Assembly (NCBI GenBank): GCA_039111635.1
Contig: JBCAQO010000007.1
Location: forward strand, 682,001-746,000
From: Heterobasidion occidentale
Taxonomy: Eukaryota > Basidiomycota > Agaricomycetes > Russulales > Bondarzewiaceae
Length of the DNA stretch: 64,000 nt
Direction of reading: 5' to 3'
Each line of letters begins with the position of its first letter. Position 1 is the first letter of the stretch. The position numbers and the translations under genes are program-made. This document shows positions 45,348 through 57,785 of this stretch, one piece after another. The notes beneath the pieces are model-generated. The model did no database searches. It was not told the DNA's origin and was given only the letters and a program-made list of their open reading frames with translations.

Positions 45348-47333
45348 TAGATTCGACGGATGCGTCGAGCATCGTCCACGTGCATCTCACCAGCCAATAA
45401 GCGTTCTGATAGTGGGGCGAGGGACCTTCACGTGCCAGCCAACAGCCAATCAGCGTGGCCACGACCGATGTATGATAGACCACTCATATCTATTCCACAG
45501 AACCCTCCCCCACTTTCAGTGGAGTCGGAGAGGGCCCGTTGTGGGCACGACGTCAGATTATCGAGCACCCATTCGCGTCCTCTGAGTTCCCACCGACTCA
45601 TCATCTTCTCTCCCCTCACTCGATAGCGTGTACTTCTTCCTTTTCTTTCCCCGATAGCCCCTTTCACAACGACAGCCGCGCCTGTATGGGAATAGGGAAC
45701 ACCACCTCAGGCCCCACAACAGTGAGTTCCACGTATGCATGCTTTTCCCGACCTTGCCGTGCTTGGCCGTTCATAGAAACGTCACAGCATCAAATCAAAT
45801 ATGCTGTTTTGCATTGCTCAAACGCCGAGTCATGATACAAACGCAGAAGCAGATCGAACACAGGAGAAGCAGAGAAAAGAGAAAAAGAAGGAAAGAAAGA
45901 AATAGGAGAGAAACAGAAGGGCCGAGAACAACACGACGCAAGCTAAATGTCTGTCCACATCGAAAGTCTGTCCATATCCAACATGTCTGTCATATGTCCG
46001 CTTCTAGCGCTGAACGCCCACCTCAACCGCACCGTTTTCAGCCCTCGGCACCCACTTCCATTACTGACATGTTCGGAAGAAAGAACGCAGACGCGATGCT
46101 CGCGAAACACCTCGCCTGGTCCCGTTCCTCTGGCACGCAGTAGCTCGCAGCAGCATATTCTATATGCATGTGCGTCTCGGTCAGTCGGCGGTCCAGTGCG
46201 GGTAATAGAAAAGAAGAGGTTGACCTTTACCCGCTCGCCCCGTCTTGTCCCGTCACCAGCCGACTTTAGACCGCCAAAACTCCCTCCGCCCGGATGCAAG
46301 CTCTGGCCAGCCACACCCGAAACACAGGTCGCCCAAACGCCCTACCGCCCTGTTCACCGCCCTCCTCATACATATAGAACTATGCACGTCAGAAAAGCAG
46401 TGAAACGCATCGACAGATGGACTCACTATCAAGGTCACACAGACCGTGGAGGAAAGGCCGAAGACGCCCGAACGCCGAACTCCCCACGCGCAGATGCAAG
46501 CTCTGGCCAGCCCACACCGTACACGCACGTTGTTCCAACCGCTCTTGCGCTTCATTGTCCTTCCCCGTACGTATACATCTGTCTTTGTCTTCTAATGTGG
46601 CTGATCAGGAAAGCGATGAAATGCTCCGACAGCAGAAAGACTCACGATCGTGACCTCGACGGCATGCTGGGCTCCCCTCGCGCAGATGCGAACTCTGGCC
46701 AGCCCACACCCGACACAAAGGTCGCCCCAGACTTTCTCTCGCCCGCCCTACGTCTTCGTGCAACTGTACCTGCATCCATTCCGTCTCCCCATCCGTCCGC
46801 CCACACTTCATCATGTCCTTCGCGGTCGTTCCGGCCCGCCGGAATGCTAAGAACGAGGAATGCAAGTGCCCTTACCAAGACACACAACCGAAGCCGCGTT
46901 CCCCGCTACCCAATTTCCCAACAACAGGTCCCTCCTGGCCGAAGGCACTGCTCCCGAAAAAGAAAGTATCAAGAAATACAACGCCGATCCAAAGAACCCC
47001 GCACCAAGAACAACAGCTACAACCATACCTGTGTTGCGACAACGAAAACCGACGAGGACCGAAAAGAAGGATACCATTCTTACCTGGCTCGTAATCTTGT
47101 TTGTGGACTTACCTGGACAGACAGCAGAAGCCGCGTCCTCCGCCGCCGAATCTCTCAACAACAGGTCCCTCCCTGGCCGAAGGTACTGTCACCGAAAAAT
47201 GCGATTTTGAAGAGACTTGACCTCGCCGCGGAACTGAAACGATGACGACCTGTGGATCTGAGGAGAAAAATGGTTAAATCACTTGCACAATCACCCCTTC
47301 CCCCCATCCGCCGAGACACTGAGACGATGGATT
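45348..47333. other. Intergenic with the family's downstream repeats (copy E)
   Basis: 45480-45720 is the promoter-like stretch duplicated from 42.9 kb. 45840-45960 is A/G-rich, followed by GTCTGTCCACATC repeats (about 45948-45990), the TTCGGAAGAAAGAACGCAGAC core (46072) and three units of a roughly 200-bp repeat (46293, 46493, 46685). Two copies of the CAACAACAGGTCCCTCC block follow (about 46920 and 47155). No gene supported. Confidence 0.5.
46293..46870. repeat. Three tandem units of about 195 bp
   Basis: Each unit is marked by GATGCAAGCTCTGGCCAG or a close variant at 46293, 46493 and 46685, and contains GTATACATCTGTCTTTGTC- and GACTCACGATCGTGAC-like blocks. Confidence 0.75.
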
Positions 47334-49371
47334 TCAGAAGCGCCAGGGCTGCTTCTTTGCAGGATGTGCCGATGATGATGCTTTCGTGACGAAGCGCTGG
47401 GTTGTCGGACCTCGGAAGTCGTTTGGAGCCTTGTTTCCCGCTGTGGCTCGAGCATGGGGTGTGGACTTCGGGGCGGTAGACTGAAGTTTGGCAAGAGCCT
47501 TGAGCCTAGGAATCATAGAGCGCTTTGGAACGGTAGTTGAAAGCGTTGGGACTGTCTTTGCCTTCATCATCTGCGCTTTGGCCTTGTTGAACATCTGTCT
47601 TGCAATTGCTCCCCCGGATATCCTCCTCGTCTTGAGCTCATTGCTAGTGACCTGCGGGATCGACGACCGAGATGCGGTTCTTGTCTTTGCATCTCTTGAC
47701 ACCGAATTTGTCGTCTCTCGGCTCATGTCGGAAGACTTAGGGGAGCTGTGCAGCGTGTAAACGGGTTGAGGCTCGTCGACGATGACCCATGGGTCGCCCT
47801 TGGCTTCTTCGATCGCGATCTCTCTGGCATCTTCCTCCACCACGTCATCGAGCTTCTGCTTGAAGTTGCGAGAGGGGTACATCTGCGTCTTGTACGGCAC
47901 GCCGATGCAGCGGCGATGCGCACGAGATGGCTGCGGGGATGAAGGGTCAGGACATCGCGTCGGCATGCTATGGATTAGATCATGTCCTACCTTGTCCTCC
48001 AACGTCTCAGCGATCATCTCTTCCACCGTCTTCTCTTCGTATTCCTCTGAATCGTCGTCGTCCATCCAGTCGTCATCCTCCTCCGAGCTGTAGTCTTCCT
48101 CCGAGGTGACGAATTCTTCCTCCTCGGTGATGTAGTCTTCCTCCTCTGTGGTATAGTCTTCCTCCTCAGTGACGTACTCTTCCTCCATCACGTTCTGCAC
48201 TGCACCCGCATCATCGTCCTCGTCCTCCTCCGCCACATCATCGAGGTCTGTCTTGAAATAGCGTGCAGGCCATGCCCTCGTCTTGTGCGATAGATTATAG
48301 ATCTTGCGCGGAATCGACTCGAGCTCTCGCTTGACTTTAGGTTGGGGCTTGGCAGCTGGCGTAGACTTGGGGATGATGGGAGCAGCGTGACGAACGGCGG
48401 GGACAACAGCAGAACAATCGTCGTCCTCTTCGATCTCGTAGTGCACGGTCATCGACATCAGGTCCATCGACGACGCGCGGGCGTGGTACTTCTCGTCGTC
48501 CATGTCGACGTCGTCTCCGATCAACTCCTCCAGGTCCTGCCTCATCTCTGCCATCGGACCGAGCGCTGCATTCTCCTCCTCTACGCTCTGAGAGTCTTCA
48601 GTGTTGTCATCGGCATCGAGTTCCATATCTTGCAGTACGTCGGCCAGGGCGCAATAAGAATCGTCTGCGGGCTGAAGTGTCTCAGGCTCGGATGTACTAG
48701 GCGTAAGTCCCTTGAGCTTCAGGGTGCGCTTGGAATCCTCGGTATGGGACTCTGCACCGTCGCCGTCATGATTGAGCATCGTAGCACGCAAAATGACCTT
48801 GTCCTTCATCGAACTAGGGGTACCTTGTGCCTCTTCCTTGGCGTGCTCGCTGCGGTCAGAGAGGTCGACTTCAGGCGTCATCGTCCTGCACGCCGACAGT
48901 CTGTAGGGCCCCTCGATCGTGCTGTCGGCAGTGGACTCTTCCTGAGGGAACTCCAAGGTCGGGAGCTCGGCCATGTGGTGGGCGGCGATGCGGGCTGCGA
49001 ATTCGCGCCGCTCCTGGAATCGAGTTCTGCGTTTCTCGGGGGTGACCGCGGGCTGACCGTCGAACGTGAAGCCGTAGGCTTTCATGAGGTACTTGGTCTG
49101 GGGTCCAATCTTGTCTTGTTCGTTGCCGCTGACCCATGATGTAGAGCGGAGGTCGACGTGGTTGGGAAGCTGAGGAGGGAGCCACACTGGAGAGCGATGG
49201 TCAGCGCGAACATAGAAGCGGAGGGCAGTGTGAAGACTTACCCCGAGGGAGGCCTGGCATCTCGAGCAGTTTGTCTTTGCTCTTGCCAGTGGCTTGAGGC
49301 TGGCCTGTGCCCTCGCTCTTTGGTGTGCCGCCGGATGTGGAGCGTCGAAAGTTTCTGAAATTGGGAGCCAT
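47334..49371 (-). CDS. Charged, probably nuclear protein (paralogue E)
   Basis: Three exons (minus): 49371-49242, 49186-47991, 47930-47334; 640 residues. The 60-bp second intron is a multiple of three and stays open if retained. It begins MAPNFRNFRRSTSGG. The N-terminal third is polar; VWLPPQLPNHVDLRS after the first intron corresponds to VWRLRASSPS in the paralogue at 60325. A central acidic block has repeats like YVTEEEDYTTEEEDY (about residues 365-410). Conserved pieces RKIYNLSHKTRAWPARYFK and PYKTQMYPSRNFKQKLDDVVEE recur in the paralogue. The C-terminus is basic. No known domain. Alternating acid and base blocks suggest a chromatin or nucleic-acid partner, but that is inference. Confidence 0.75.
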
Positions 49372-51074
49372 GGTGATGTAAAAATGGTGGGGATGTTGGG
49401 GGTAGGGAGTGCGAGAAGGGGAGATAGAATGAACGAAAGAAAGAATGGAAGGAAAGCGAAATAAATTCGTCGAAACTCGAGAGAGTGTCAATGAAAGAAG
49501 TGGTCGAAAGGATCGAACACTGGAGGAGACAGGACTGGAGGAAAGGGTACTTGGGCTCGCATATCGATTCTGACTTGGTCAGACCAAATTGGTATACTTG
49601 GTACGTCGATGGACTGTTCGGGCTCGGATAGAACGAGTGATCGCTCCATATTTTATATTCGTCGTTTAGGCGCAGATAAATCAACAATGTCTTTCCTTTT
49701 TTCAGGCGGTTTTGCAATGCATAATTTACGGACCGAGGGAATCATCAAACGCGACGAGGAGAGGAATGTAACTTTACAAAAGGCCCGTGACGGGTCTCTT
49801 CATCGTGGTTGCTAACAGTTTTGGTCATGGTACAAAAAGTGGTGTCTCCTCAACACAGATGAATAGGGTCGATGGAGCACGCCTGTTAACTAAATACGAT
49901 CCAGCAATTAGGCGCTCGTCGCCTGCCTCCAGTCTGATTTTAGGCCTGTTCAGCCACCCACCACCACGGGGAGATCTCGCGATAGCGCATGATTCAATCT
50001 ACTTTTTTTTTGGCAAGACATGACTCCTTACCGACACCGCCATCATCGAATTTTTCATAGGGCGGATGTACGACGGGAGGAGGGTGGGGTTAGACTGCGG
50101 CATGGTGAGAAGACAGCGTGGCACACGGGCCTCGCATCCGTTATGCACAGATGGGGGATCTTGTGTGGGCGCGTTGAATTTGTCTTTGTCAGGTCAATAT
50201 GGTGGGCACGGAGAGACTGGGTGAGCAGGAGATTTCGCCGTTTCGGATCGACAACGGTTTGAAAGTGATGTCAGGGCCCTGGCAGGGGTCTCCGTTCACG
50301 ACATTATGTCGAAACGAAGCGGACTCACGCGAGTCATGACCTGGGATGACCCATCCAATTATGATCGAGGCTGTGAACTTCAAGGTCGGGATAGTCAAAA
50401 GGCCGGAACAAAGCATGGGTGGCCTGTTGGTTCAAAATGGTAGGTGTCGCAAGCTATCTGGTCAACGGAGTCAAATCAAAACTGCAAAGTTTACTCACAT
50501 GCATGTTGTCTCGATGCATCACTCATGAGCTTCAGAAATCCGCAGAAAGTTTTGTATTCGCGATGCGAAAACACTATTGGTCCATCGTGGCCATGGCCAT
50601 AGAGTTACTTCAAAATTCTTACCTATCTCTGCGCGGCGCTAATAGCTCCGGTAACACTGGCACTGACCCCAGCACTGTCACATTGCGGAGCATATACTGG
50701 TTGGTTTGTTGATCTCTGTATCCTGCTCTGAGGTGTACTTTGGTTGCACATGGAACTTACTGTGTATTTTTCCTTCAAGGTCTCTGGTGCCGAACATCCC
50801 GCAAAATCGCGAACCGGACATGCACGTGGCATACCTGCGGAGTTCCAATACAATCCCGGAGCACTGTAAGTCTCACTTGAACGGATGCCTTGTTTACGCT
50901 CGGAGGTCCGCCTGTTCTCTCCAAGGTGAGTGCGAAGAGTGCGCGAAGCGTGCTCTATCCTTTCAAAACATCTTCATGTTCTCTTCTAAAATTTCCATGT
51001 AAAATACGCGAATTTGCTCACTATGCCCTTTTTAGGTGACGCAGGGCTGATGCCCGGCGGCGCGCTACACAACA
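49372..51074. other. Intergenic
   Basis: Upstream region of paralogue E and of the kinase gene. A TTTAGGCGCAGATAAATC stretch at about 49666 resembles TTTATAGGCGCAGACACA at 42531, so a worn copy of the local repeat may be present. Nothing else recognised. Confidence 0.4.
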
Positions 51075-53562
51075 ATGCCCACAGTATTAGAGCGCGTTGG
51101 CGGTTTGATTGCTGAGCGGCTTTGGACCGTGTCTACCCATTGTCGAAGAGACTTCATGTGCTGTGTCCAAACCGATGTCCCTGTCGAGGACTTTGTGCGC
51201 AACGTCTGGCAATTCGAAACGGATCGCCTCTCATGGGACAAGCACGAACAAGATCTACAATTGGACCCAGCACTCGTTGCCGTATACATATACTCTATCG
51301 AGAACCCCGAGCGAGAGCGGTATCCTCCCTTTGTCAGGATGCTTGACGACGCGGCGAACAAGCTCGCGGTGACACTGGACCTCAAGTCGTCTTGTCCCGT
51401 GGAGTTCGAGTCGCTAGGGTCAAGAGAAATTGGGAACGAAGAAACTGACCGCAAGCCGGACGTGATCGCCATGCCTGTTTCGATAGCGAAAGCCTGACGC
51501 GAGTCGCTGAACAATGATCCGGACCCGAAGAAGATGGGCTTGGAATTCCTGAGGGTGGCCACGTTCATCGTGTTCAAGAAGATAAAAAAGAAGAACTTTA
51601 CGCCCATCAAACCTCCACCGAAGATGGTCTCCAAGCAGCGAGAAGTATTGACAGGGATGCAAGCGGGTCTGAAGCGGAAGGCGCATTCACAAGAGACTCT
51701 GCCGAGGAAGCGGAGGTCTTTGGACGCAACGGACAGCAGAAGCACCGGGACCGGCTCGTCCAGCCCCGTGTATCGATGTGGGTCTCCACGTACCGAGCGC
51801 ACGACATCGACATCTACTTCTCTTGCCGCATATCGTAGGCACAGCAGGGGCGCTGCTGTAGCTGTGAAAGCCGATATAGAAGTAGAGGTCGAGGAGGAAG
51901 GAGAGGCGGTTGTTGAAACAGCTGCTCCGCCGACAGCAGGCGAACTTGTCGATGAGACACCGATCCTCCGAGCAGTCGAGACGGCGGAGGCGGGCACTTC
52001 TCGCGTCGTCGCTCGCAAAGAGCTATCTGAAGACGTGTGGGACGATTCCGGTAACCTGACGAAGGCTCAGAAGTGCAAACCGCCGGTGCTGACCTCAGAC
52101 GAGCTGCAGGCTGCAAGCTATGCGTCGGAATGTCTGGCGGATGGCCGTCGACGGTACGTTACCGGGTTACTCATCCAGGATTTGGTCATGTCACTCTGGT
52201 ACTTCGACCGGATGGGCGTAGTCAAGTCGCAAGAGTTCAACATCGTCGAGAATCCAAGGCTTTTCTTCCTTGCTCTAGCGGCGATCACGGAGTGCAACAT
52301 GGAGCGGTTCGGATATGAGCCGATGATCCGCCCACCGCCAACGATGGCGTCTCCCACAGTCGGACCGCCAATGCATCTGGACGGATGGGAGATCCACATC
52401 GACCAAGGCATCGATGCAGACAACGGCACGGTCCCTGACATTGTGAAGATGAAGATCACCGGAGATCCACTCTACGTGCAGCCTGGGATCGTGGGCCGCG
52501 GGACATCCGTCATACCCGTGACCGTCATTCCTGGGCACGAATTTGCAGGGTTGGAAGCGGACAAGAAGCTGGTGGTGAAGTTCAACTGGCCAGCAGCGTC
52601 GCGTGTGGACTCCGAGGACGGTCTTTTGCGACGGATCTGCAAGCGGATTGGAGCGAAGGAGGCGCGGCACATCACGCCGATGCGATTGTCGACAGCGTTG
52701 GAGGGTGCACGGCTGGGTCTGCCTCGGATGGCGGATTCGCTGCGGAAACTGTCAGGAAGTGTCGAAGAGCGGGTGCTCTGCGTGATCGTATGCGACCGTC
52801 TCAGACATCTGAAGGATCTGGAGACTCTCCAAGATTTCCAATCTGTTTTCCTTGATCTCGTTCGAGGTACTCTCTTTCTCCAGGTTTTTAGCTATATTAC
52901 TCTTGCTTATATCAACAGCGCATCGCGTTGTCTTCAAACGGGCCCACATCATACATCGAGACCTCAGCATCAACAACGTCATGTTCGGCGTGACGCCAGA
53001 AGGCAAGCCGTACGGTGTGCTTATCGACTGGGATCTCGCGATCGATGTCGAAGCAAGGGCCGGTGTTGAGTATGCTGCGTCTGCATCGCATCGCACGGGG
53101 ACAGGGCCGTTCATGGCGCTTCAGCCCCTGAAATCCTCTCCTCACTTCTACCGCCACGACCTGGACTCGTTCTTCTACATCCTAATCTGGTGCGCTTGCG
53201 GCTTTCTCCTCTGTGGGGAGGAAGTGCAGATACGCGAATACGTCGGCTCGTGGGCGTCGGACGCATGGGGCAACATCTACAAAAGCAAATCGAGCCTGCT
53301 CTACAATCCTTTTCCGTTCGACAGTAATAGCCTGCAGGCGGCAATCACGACACCGTTCAAGCCCCTTTGGGAGACATGGATCGAGCCTCTCGCGAACATG
53401 ATCGGAAAGGCGGGAACCGGGGCGGGCGACGATTTGGAGAAAGGGTTGGGATGCGACTGCGAAACGCTGGGCGGTCGTTTGACGTATAGGAAGTTCATGA
53501 AGACGCTAGGCGTGGATTTCGGCAGTGCGCCACACAATTTAGACTTGGACTTGCTCGACTGA
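51075..53562 (+). pseudogene. FunK1-type protein kinase with an in-frame stop
   Basis: Exons 51075-52866 and 52919-53562 (intron 52 bp) give 811 codons, with one in-frame TGA at codon 141 (51495-51497). Both sides of the stop belong to the family: before it VEDFVRNVWQFETDRL... and RKPDVIAM, after it FLRVATFIVFKK. The kinase part is intact: IIHRDLSINNVM with the catalytic Asp, GVLIDWDLA in place of DFG, RTGTGPFMALQPL, and HDLDSFFYILIW. FunK1 kinases are an agaricomycete expansion with no assigned substrates. The stop is followed by C (TGA C), the weakest termination context. Alternatives: loss of function, readthrough, a sequencing error, or re-initiation at Met codons after the stop (51534 or later), which would keep the whole kinase domain. 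Confidence 0.7.
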
Positions 53563-54196
53563 TAGGATTGACTGTACTGTTTTATCGTTTGTGATAAATG
53601 ATCACCCACGGGCCACTGCGACAGGCAAGACGCGTTTTGGGCGCGAGAGCAGAGGGATGAGCAGCAAACAGGAAGAATGGCTACGCAAGAAAGGGGGCCG
53701 TGATCTATTTGTCCAGTACGTACAGGGGACGGGGCGACAGCAATAGAAAAGAGAGAGAGAAATGCCCATCGCCCGTCGTTAGCTCGGGCTGCACAGAAAA
53801 GAGCCGGCCAAGTGTCTGTCCGCATCGGAACATAGCTTTAATCAAGCTTTGCACAACATCGTCATTCTCAAAAGCTCGTGGAAGGTGGTTCATGCGAAGC
53901 AACAATGTCGCTGGACCGAGCGCACGGTGTTCGCGGAAGGCGGAGACGCGCCGATCGCATGTGTCGTCCAAGCGTCCAAACGCGCGCGCTGCCCCGATGA
54001 AGCCGCCACGACGCACTCGCGTCGGCGTCCCCGATCCCCACCTCGAACAACCAACAACAAACGACGAGCAACGCCGCCGCCCTCCCCACAGCCCCCACCA
54101 CGCCCACCACGCCCACCACATCCCGTGGCCCACTCGCACGCACGCACGCCGCCCCCGCTCCTCCTTCAGCACACGACTACGTATCCCAACACTGCC
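53563..54196. other. Intergenic
   Basis: Ends with a C-rich stretch before the start of the next gene; GTGTCTGTCCGCATCGG at about 53812 is a single copy of the motif repeated at 43.6, 45.9 and 58.5 kb. Nothing else seen. Confidence 0.4.
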
Positions 54197-57100
54197 ATGA
54201 CGCAGACGTCACCCCCAAACGTCCGCGCACCCGCCACGCCCGCGTCAGCCCCCGCCGCTCCCCCAAGCACGCGCGGCACTAGCAGCTCCGGTAGCGCCGG
54301 CACTAGCATTGGGCGACAAGCAGCCCTTCGCACCTCCCCAAGCCTAAAAAGCACCCCGTGCGCGCACTCACAGCCCTCAAACCCGTCGCCCCCTCTTCCT
54401 CCTCCCACTCTTCCTCCACCCCATCACATCCTCGCCCGCCCCCGCCTCGCGCTCGTCGCCCATCCGCCTCCTACGCGCGGCGGAGCCCACGGGCCTGCAC
54501 ACCCCGAAAGACAAAGACAGGCCGTCCTCGCGCCTCCCGCATATAAGCACCCCCAGCGCCAGCGGGAGCACCAACACCAGGAAGGCAGGCCCTCCCTCCG
54601 CTTCAACGGCCAATACCACCACCACCACGCAGCTGACCGCGCATCCCCTCGCGAGAGCAGGCTCTCTCCTCCGCGGCACAGCACACGCACGACGGACCTC
54701 CCTCACCGCTTCCACCATCCCCGCCTCCTCCTCCACAACCGCCGCGCCGCAGAACGTATCCTCGAACCAGACATCAGGAGCCCCGCAGCCGCACACGAAG
54801 AGCAGGAAGAGGGCGATGGTCCCCCAGAGTACGACGACGACACGAGAGGTGAGCTTGTCCATTTGTTCGGCGTTCATCCGCCCGCGCGTGGATCGCGCGC
54901 CCACGCACACGACTAACCGATCGGCGCGCATACACCTACCTAGGACGCGGCCCACGAGAGCGGAGTCGCGCGCGCGCCAGCGCCAGGGCAGCTAGGACTG
55001 CCGCCCATACGCGAAGCCGCGGAGCACCGCGACGCGGCGAGCTGGTTCCAGGACATCGAATACACGCATGAGCGGGGCCTCGCGTACGAGGATGAGGACG
55101 AGACGCACAAGGACGGAGACGGAGACGCGGGCTCGGGCGCGGGAGCGGGCGGGGCAGACGCGCACCGCGGCGGGGCGGTGCTCTCGCCCATTTCTATCAA
55201 CATCTACCCGCCACAAGCGCAAGACCAAGACCCACGCATCACACACCCTAACCTAAAATCACACACGAACGGCGCGAACATAGACGCGCGGCGCAAGCCA
55301 CAGCCTATCGACACTACCGCCCCGAGCAAGGCGCAGCCGCACACGCACACGCACACGCACACGCTACCGCATGCACATGGCCCGCTGACGACCAGCAGCG
55401 AGCACAAGAAAGAGAACGCAGGCGGCCCCGCGGCGGGGGGCGCACCGCCCGAGCGGCCGCGCCGCGCGAGGAACCCGCCCGCGAGCACCAACAGTGGCGG
55501 CAACACCAGCAGCAACGGGGGCGTCGCCCGCCCGCACGCGCGCGCGGCGCAGAATCCGCCGCCGCGTCTCGATCAAGGCACCCCGCAGCCCGACGACCCC
55601 TTCGTCGTCCCCGCCGCGCCGACGCCAGGCACGCGCCCACTCGCGCTGCGCAAACGCGGGCCGCGAGCCACGGTGATGGCGGCCGTGGCGGTCGCGGTGT
55701 ACGAGCTGCAGGGGATGAGGGAGCTGCAGGGGATGAGGGAGCTGCGGGAGGAGGTAGAGCAATTCAGGAAGGAGTGGGTGGCGATGTTCGACGAGGCGCG
55801 GGCGGCGACGGCGACAGGGGCGCGGGCAGAGATGGGAGAGTGGATGGACGCGATCGCGGAAGGCGAGGATGGCGAGGACGACGCGGTCGGCGCGGGTGCG
55901 GCGCAGGTGCCCGGCCCGCCGCCGACGTTGCCGCTTCCGCCCCCGCCTGCGCCCGCTCTGGCTCTCACCCTCGGAGCGCCCGCGCACAAAGCGGGCGACG
56001 CGCCGAGGATCGTGGGCACCGGGGCGCCGCGCGCCGCGCAGGCCGTCGAGGTGGGATGTTCGCCGTCGCCTGCGCCGGGGACGAGAGCGGGGTGGGCGAC
56101 GGGGCGGGGTGGGCGAGGAGGCGGGTCGGCGGACAAGATTCATGGGGGAAAGGGGGTGGCGGCGAGCGCGGAGGGGACCGAGACCGAGATGGAAACCGAG
56201 AGAGAGACTGAGCAAGAGAGCGAAGGTGGGCGTCGAGAGTACGAGGACGTTCCTAGGGGCGGCAGCAGGCGCACGACCGCGCCGGTCGCGCCGGCGTCGC
56301 GCGCGCATGCGGCGAGGAGGTATACGATGCGGGATCCGCCGCCGCCTGCGGCGCTGGCGCTGGCGCTGCCTGCGTTTGTCTCGGAGTCGGTGCGTGCCGT
56401 TCGGGTTTCGTTGTGGGGATGGTGCGAGGCGGATGCTGATACGCGACTTCGGTGCGGCAGGACGGCAGCGCCGCGCAGGGGACGACGAGGTCGAGAGCGG
56501 GGGATGGCAGCGCGGCGGCGAGGCAGCGCGGTGCGCCTTCTCGAGGGCATAGGGAGCGTCCAGTCACGCAGCCGCCGCCGCGCGAGCGCAGACAGGGGCC
56601 ACGGGTGAGTTTTTGTTGTTGTTGTTGCCGCGCCACTCAGGCTCGTCTTGCTGACGCGCATGGGGTAGTCTGGCGGCCAGTATTCCGAGTCAGAGGGCGA
56701 GGCGCGAGGAAGGGCAGGACGCGAGGGGCTCGTGTTGTCGTCGGTGCCCGCGTTGTCGCCTTCGCCGCTCTCGGCCGTCGCGTACAGCAGCCCGCCGACT
56801 CCGTCCCCGACGCCGACCTCGATTGCGTCGCTGTCGCCGGCTCAGCTGATCGCGCGTGCAGAAGCGAGCGGGTCGCCGCGAGAGGACAGCGCGCGGAGCA
56901 AGGCGAGCGTGCCTCTGGCGACGCCGGCGCGAAGCTCGCGCTCCACTGCCGCGACTGCGGCCGCTACACCTGGTATCGCGTCTGACGCGGCGTCCACGCG
57001 GTCTGCGCCCACGGGGGCGGCGACCTATCCGCCTGCGCCGGTGACGCCGATGGGCATGCCGATGCGGGGCCCGCTGGCGGCGCCGATGACGGTGCCTGTG

Positions 57101-57661
57101 ACAGGCGTGCGGGTGCTGGAGCGCTCGGCGAGCCTGCGCGGGCTGAAGGCGCTGTTTCGGCGGAAGGACGCGCGGCTGGGCCCGCTGCTCGAGGGGGACG
57201 CGAGGGGCGCGGGGATGCGCAGCGCCAGCATGAGTGGGAGTGGGGTTGGGAGCGGGAGCGGGGGAGGGGCGGAGAGCGAGCGGAAGCGGCGGGCGGAGTC
57301 GCTGAAGGGGATGATCAGCGCGCCGCGGGTGGTGAGCATGGGCGGGGTGGGGCTCGGGGAGGGCGGGGAGATGGGGTTCGGGGCGGGGTCGGGGCTGCGG
57401 ACGCTGGGGCTGGATATGGAGGTGGCGGCGGGGCGGGAGCGGAGGGAGCGGTATATGCGCGGGCGGGGGTCGTTGGGCGTGTTTGCGGACGGAGGAGGGG
57501 GGGTTGGCTGTGGGGAGGAAGACATGGCGTGGATGCAGAGCGAGGGCGAGGGGATGGGCGTGCAGGTGCGTGTGGTGGGTGGGGTGGGGGCGGGTGCGGG
57601 GGTTGGGAGGAGGCTGAGGACGGTGTCGTCGGCGAGGGATCTGTTGAGGCGGATGCGGTGA
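54197..57661 (+). CDS. GC-rich, low-complexity protein with a coiled coil
   Basis: Supported exons: one ending at 54848, then 54944-56389, 56461-56604 and 56669-57661 (stop TGA). The likely start is the ATG at 54197 (MTQTSPPNVRAPATPA), but the open frame changes between 54197 and 54848, so an intron or error there is unresolved. The protein is rich in Ala, Pro, Ser, Gly and Arg. Recognisable pieces are REAAEHRDAASWFQDIEYTHERG, a repeat of HT from a short ACACGC microsatellite (about 55336), and a coiled coil with a duplicated heptad-like unit (ELQGMRELQGMRELREEVEQ, about 55706-55765). SLRGLKALFRRKDARLGP lies near the C-terminus. No family recognised. Codon third positions are almost all G or C, unlike the neighbours. 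Confidence 0.55.
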
Positions 57662-57734
57662 GCTATGGGCGTCGAGAGTCGCGGGAGGCGTGGGTCATTC
57701 GTGTATGTAGACCTTTGTTGTTGGAAGTCGAGCG

Positions 57735-57739
57735 TCGTC

Positions 57740-57778
<39 letters not shown>

Positions 57779-57785
57779 GTGGATG
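57735..57785. repeat. CGT/TCG trinucleotide microsatellite
   Basis: About 16 imperfect copies of a GTC-type triplet just after the stop codon of the GC-rich gene. Confidence 0.85.

Noticed and set aside
45947..47245. Long plus-strand open frame of 432 codons
   Set aside because: It crosses the same repeat arrays (units reading RADASSGQPTPDT); apparent conservation is that of the DNA repeats.
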